Below, piece after piece: positions 62,253 through 64,000 of a DNA stretch of 64,000 nucleotides. The stretch's first letter is position 1. Each line of letters opens with the position of its first letter. Position numbers and translations under genes: made by a program. The notes beneath the pieces are model-generated. The model worked only from the letters and a program-made list of their open reading frames with translations. It ran no database searches and was not told the DNA's origin. This DNA comes from Crocinitomicaceae bacterium (lineage in GTDB: Bacteria; Bacteroidota; Bacteroidia; Flavobacteriales_D; Crocinitomicaceae): assembly GCA_017983465.1 (NCBI GenBank), contig JAGOBK010000002.1, forward strand, positions 124,001 to 188,000, written 5' to 3'.

Positions 62253-64000
62253 CTAGCGGATCACCATGACTTTACCAACTTTCCGATCTCTTCCATCGAA
62301 ATTCGTTGCGGTCCAGATGAAATAAACTCCTGTTGGTACCTTTTCACCATTCAGATTTTGACCGTTCCACGTTGCTGTTCCGCCATTCGATGTTGTTCTG
62401 TAAATCAAATTCCCGGCAACATCTGTTACTTTCACATCGGAATCATAACGAATTCCTTGAATGGTGACTGGTCCAAAATAATTTGGTTTCACTGGATTTG
62501 GGAAAACAATGACGTTCGAATATTCTGGATCTTCATACGTTGCATTAGTGCGGTAAGAAACAAGTCCTTTATCCGTCACAATATATAATTCCCCCGTTTC
62601 TTGATTCAATTGCAAGTCGACAATTACATTTGAGATAATCGGAGAATTATCAGTTGTAAATTGCTCCAATATTTCCGATCCATCTGCAGAAAGAAGAATG
62701 ATTCCACCATTTGCGGTTCCCATCCACTTGCGATTCCCACCATCCACTTCTATGTCCGTGATGTGCGTTTTACCAAGCACAAATTCTCCATTTCCTTCGA
62801 AATTTATCTTTACTTGCTGAGTATTAAAATCTCCAGGTTGTGCATCAAACGCAGCCGCTGAGTTATATAAAATAGCAAAGCCTGTTTCTGTTCCTATCCA
62901 TAATTCTCCATCAAAATCAGCTGCTAGCGCTGTAACGGCAATGGAGGGCAAATTCCCGCTAAACTCACCTTCATCCAAAGTGATCATCTTGTCATCACTT
63001 GGATCTGAAATGGTTCCGTTATGTTGGTAACCAATAATTCCATCCGTTTTGGTGGCAAACCACAAAATTTCATCGAAATCTTGAATCATCTTGGTGGTAA
63101 ATTTATTCTTGGCATCCGGTCCACAATCAAAACTATACCATGCTCCCGTTTTATCACGCACCTTCAGCGGTTGGTCTGAATACCCGTTTAGCGACCATAA
63201 ATTCCCTCGTTTATCGAATAAGACATCCGAAACGAGGCTCCATCCATTTCCAATACTTGATGGTTTAATGGGCGAATTTGCTCCCGTAAATACAAGCGTA
63301 TCGGAAGTATTCATTAAGGTTAGGGGAAGATAAGAATAGGTACACATAGCCACTTCCGATGTATCATTCGGATTTATTGCTACATCGATAAAATCCCAAA
63401 TTTGTGATTCAGGCCATTGGGTAACATTGGTAACATTTAGGAGTTCCCAATTCGCATTTTGATAAAAATGAACACCATTTCTAGTGAAGCCGGGCGAGCT
63501 GCCATTGATGCGCCCTGAAGCGATGGCTAATTTACCATTTTGTGCATCCATAGCATAAAACTGGTTGTTTTTAGATCCTTCAATTGGATAAGTTTGATAG
63601 GAGATTTCAGATGGATACAAGACCAATCCATGTTTCATATCTGCTGACCATAGTCCAGATTGATTTCTGGCCGTTCGAGAAGAAGAAAACCACGTGCTAA
63701 AGTTTCCTGCCCCATAAGATTCAGGAATTTGTAGGTTGTCGTTGTACAAGTTAATTACACCATCGATATTTACTGATAGGTAATTATCGACAACATTAAT
63801 GGAATTAATTTCAACGGAAAAAGGCAAATTCGTCACAAGTTCTAAATCGGAAGCATTGATGCGATAAACAGAATCTGCTCCGTAGTCGTCTGACTTTTTC
63901 AAAACGACAAGTCGATCGTTGAACAGATCCATTTCTGTGTATTTGTTTGCGGTTTGGTATGGTAAGCGAATGTCCCTTACCCATTGGGAATAATCAGGTA
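62253..64000 (-). CDS. PorZ-like T9SS beta-propeller protein, partial at 5' end
   Basis: At least 582 codons; the frame stays open past 63932 to the window edge, so the N-terminus is missing. Repeated propeller strands (GELWIGTETGFAILYN, RKWMGTANGGIILLS, GNLWSLNGYSDQP) indicate one or two propellers. The end (VFPNPVKPNYFGPVTIQGI, DSDVKVTDVAGNLIYRT, NGEKVPTGVYFIWTATN) is a beta-sandwich T9SS sorting-type domain. Propellers plus this tail fit PorZ, which feeds anionic LPS to the T9SS attachment complex. A two-component-regulator propeller protein is the alternative. Confidence 0.68.
   Translation of the reverse strand, partial: PDYSQWVRDIRLPYQTANKYTEMDLFNDRLVVLKKSDDYGADSVYRINASDLELVTNLPFSVEINSINVVDNYLSVNIDGVINLYNDNLQIPESYGAGNFSTWFSSSRTARNQSGLWSADMKHGLVLYPSEISYQTYPIEGSKNNQFYAMDAQNGKLAIASGRINGSSPGFTRNGVHFYQNANWELLNVTNVTQWPESQIWDFIDVAINPNDTSEVAMCTYSYLPLTLMNTSDTLVFTGANSPIKPSSIGNGWSLVSDVLFDKRGNLWSLNGYSDQPLKVRDKTGAWYSFDCGPDAKNKFTTKMIQDFDEILWFATKTDGIIGYQHNGTISDPSDDKMITLDEGEFSGNLPSIAVTALAADFDGELWIGTETGFAILYNSAAAFDAQPGDFNTQQVKINFEGNGEFVLGKTHITDIEVDGGNRKWMGTANGGIILLSADGSEILEQFTTDNSPIISNVIVDLQLNQETGELYIVTDKGLVSYRTNATYEDPEYSNVIVFPNPVKPNYFGPVTIQGIRYDSDVKVTDVAGNLIYRTTSNGGTATWNGQNLNGEKVPTGVYFIWTATNFDGRDRKVGKVMVIR

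Overview
The window looks like a chromosomal segment of an AT-rich member of the Bacteroidota, most likely Flavobacteriales close to Fluviicola/Crocinitomicaceae. This rests on several signs: type IX secretion (T9SS) C-terminal sorting domains on at least six proteins, a probable PorZ, two giant SprB-repeat surface proteins, typical Bacteroidota families (GT117/DUF2723, DUF2141, DUF4907, GEVED), and promoters of the form TTTG-N19-TAnnTTTG. I see no phage, IS element, CRISPR array or integrase. No stretch longer than 300 bases lacks a gene.

Layout. 1-12 kb is mostly housekeeping: a small SPOR-like secreted protein, thiL, a secreted unknown, tRNA-Gln(UUG), a large GT117 membrane protein, then a plus-strand run of CPA2 antiporter, orphan histidine kinase and gpmI, the last two overlapping by 32 nt. 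A minus-strand set follows: tspO, an unknown gene and lipB. 12-31 kb is the striking part: two tandem minus-strand giant genes (2952 and 3397 codons). By eye count they hold 35 and 33 SprB repeats, each gene followed by PKD-like domains and a type B T9SS sorting domain. Over about 6 kb they are collinear and share multi-kilobase tracts with no or very few mismatches, interrupted by clearly diverged modules. That is a gene-conversion or recombination mosaic. 31-40.5 kb holds an acyl-CoA carboxylase carboxyltransferase, membrane and TPR lipoproteins, a small CxxC membrane protein, an MDR oxidoreductase, and a barrel protein paired with a 1024-aa TPR protein. 40.6-52 kb is housekeeping again: FtsE/LolD-like ATPase, asparaginase, TatD, galE, DUF2141, biotin carrier, ileS, Gre-like factor, HI0933 flavoprotein, asnS. 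52-57 kb is an island of five consecutive exported proteins: a DUF4907 lipoprotein, three paralogous kelch-like T9SS proteins and a GEVED T9SS protein. 57-64 kb holds pth, a barrel protein, a lipoprotein, an RluB-type pseudouridine synthase, a SCO protein, an NR-kinase/PnuC pair, a small protein built of six Tyr-x-Asn-Gln-Ala motifs, and a PorZ-like protein cut by the window end.

How they fit. The exported proteins (giants, kelch set, GEVED) depend on T9SS; the probable PorZ at the right edge is the only T9SS component visible. PnuC and the kinase form an NAD-precursor salvage pair. The carboxyltransferase and the biotin carrier, 12 kb apart, could belong to one acyl-CoA carboxylase. Many genes carry a TAnnTTTG promoter element only 3-14 nt before the start codon, suggesting short-leader or leaderless mRNAs. 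All calls come from reading the sequence; no database search was run.
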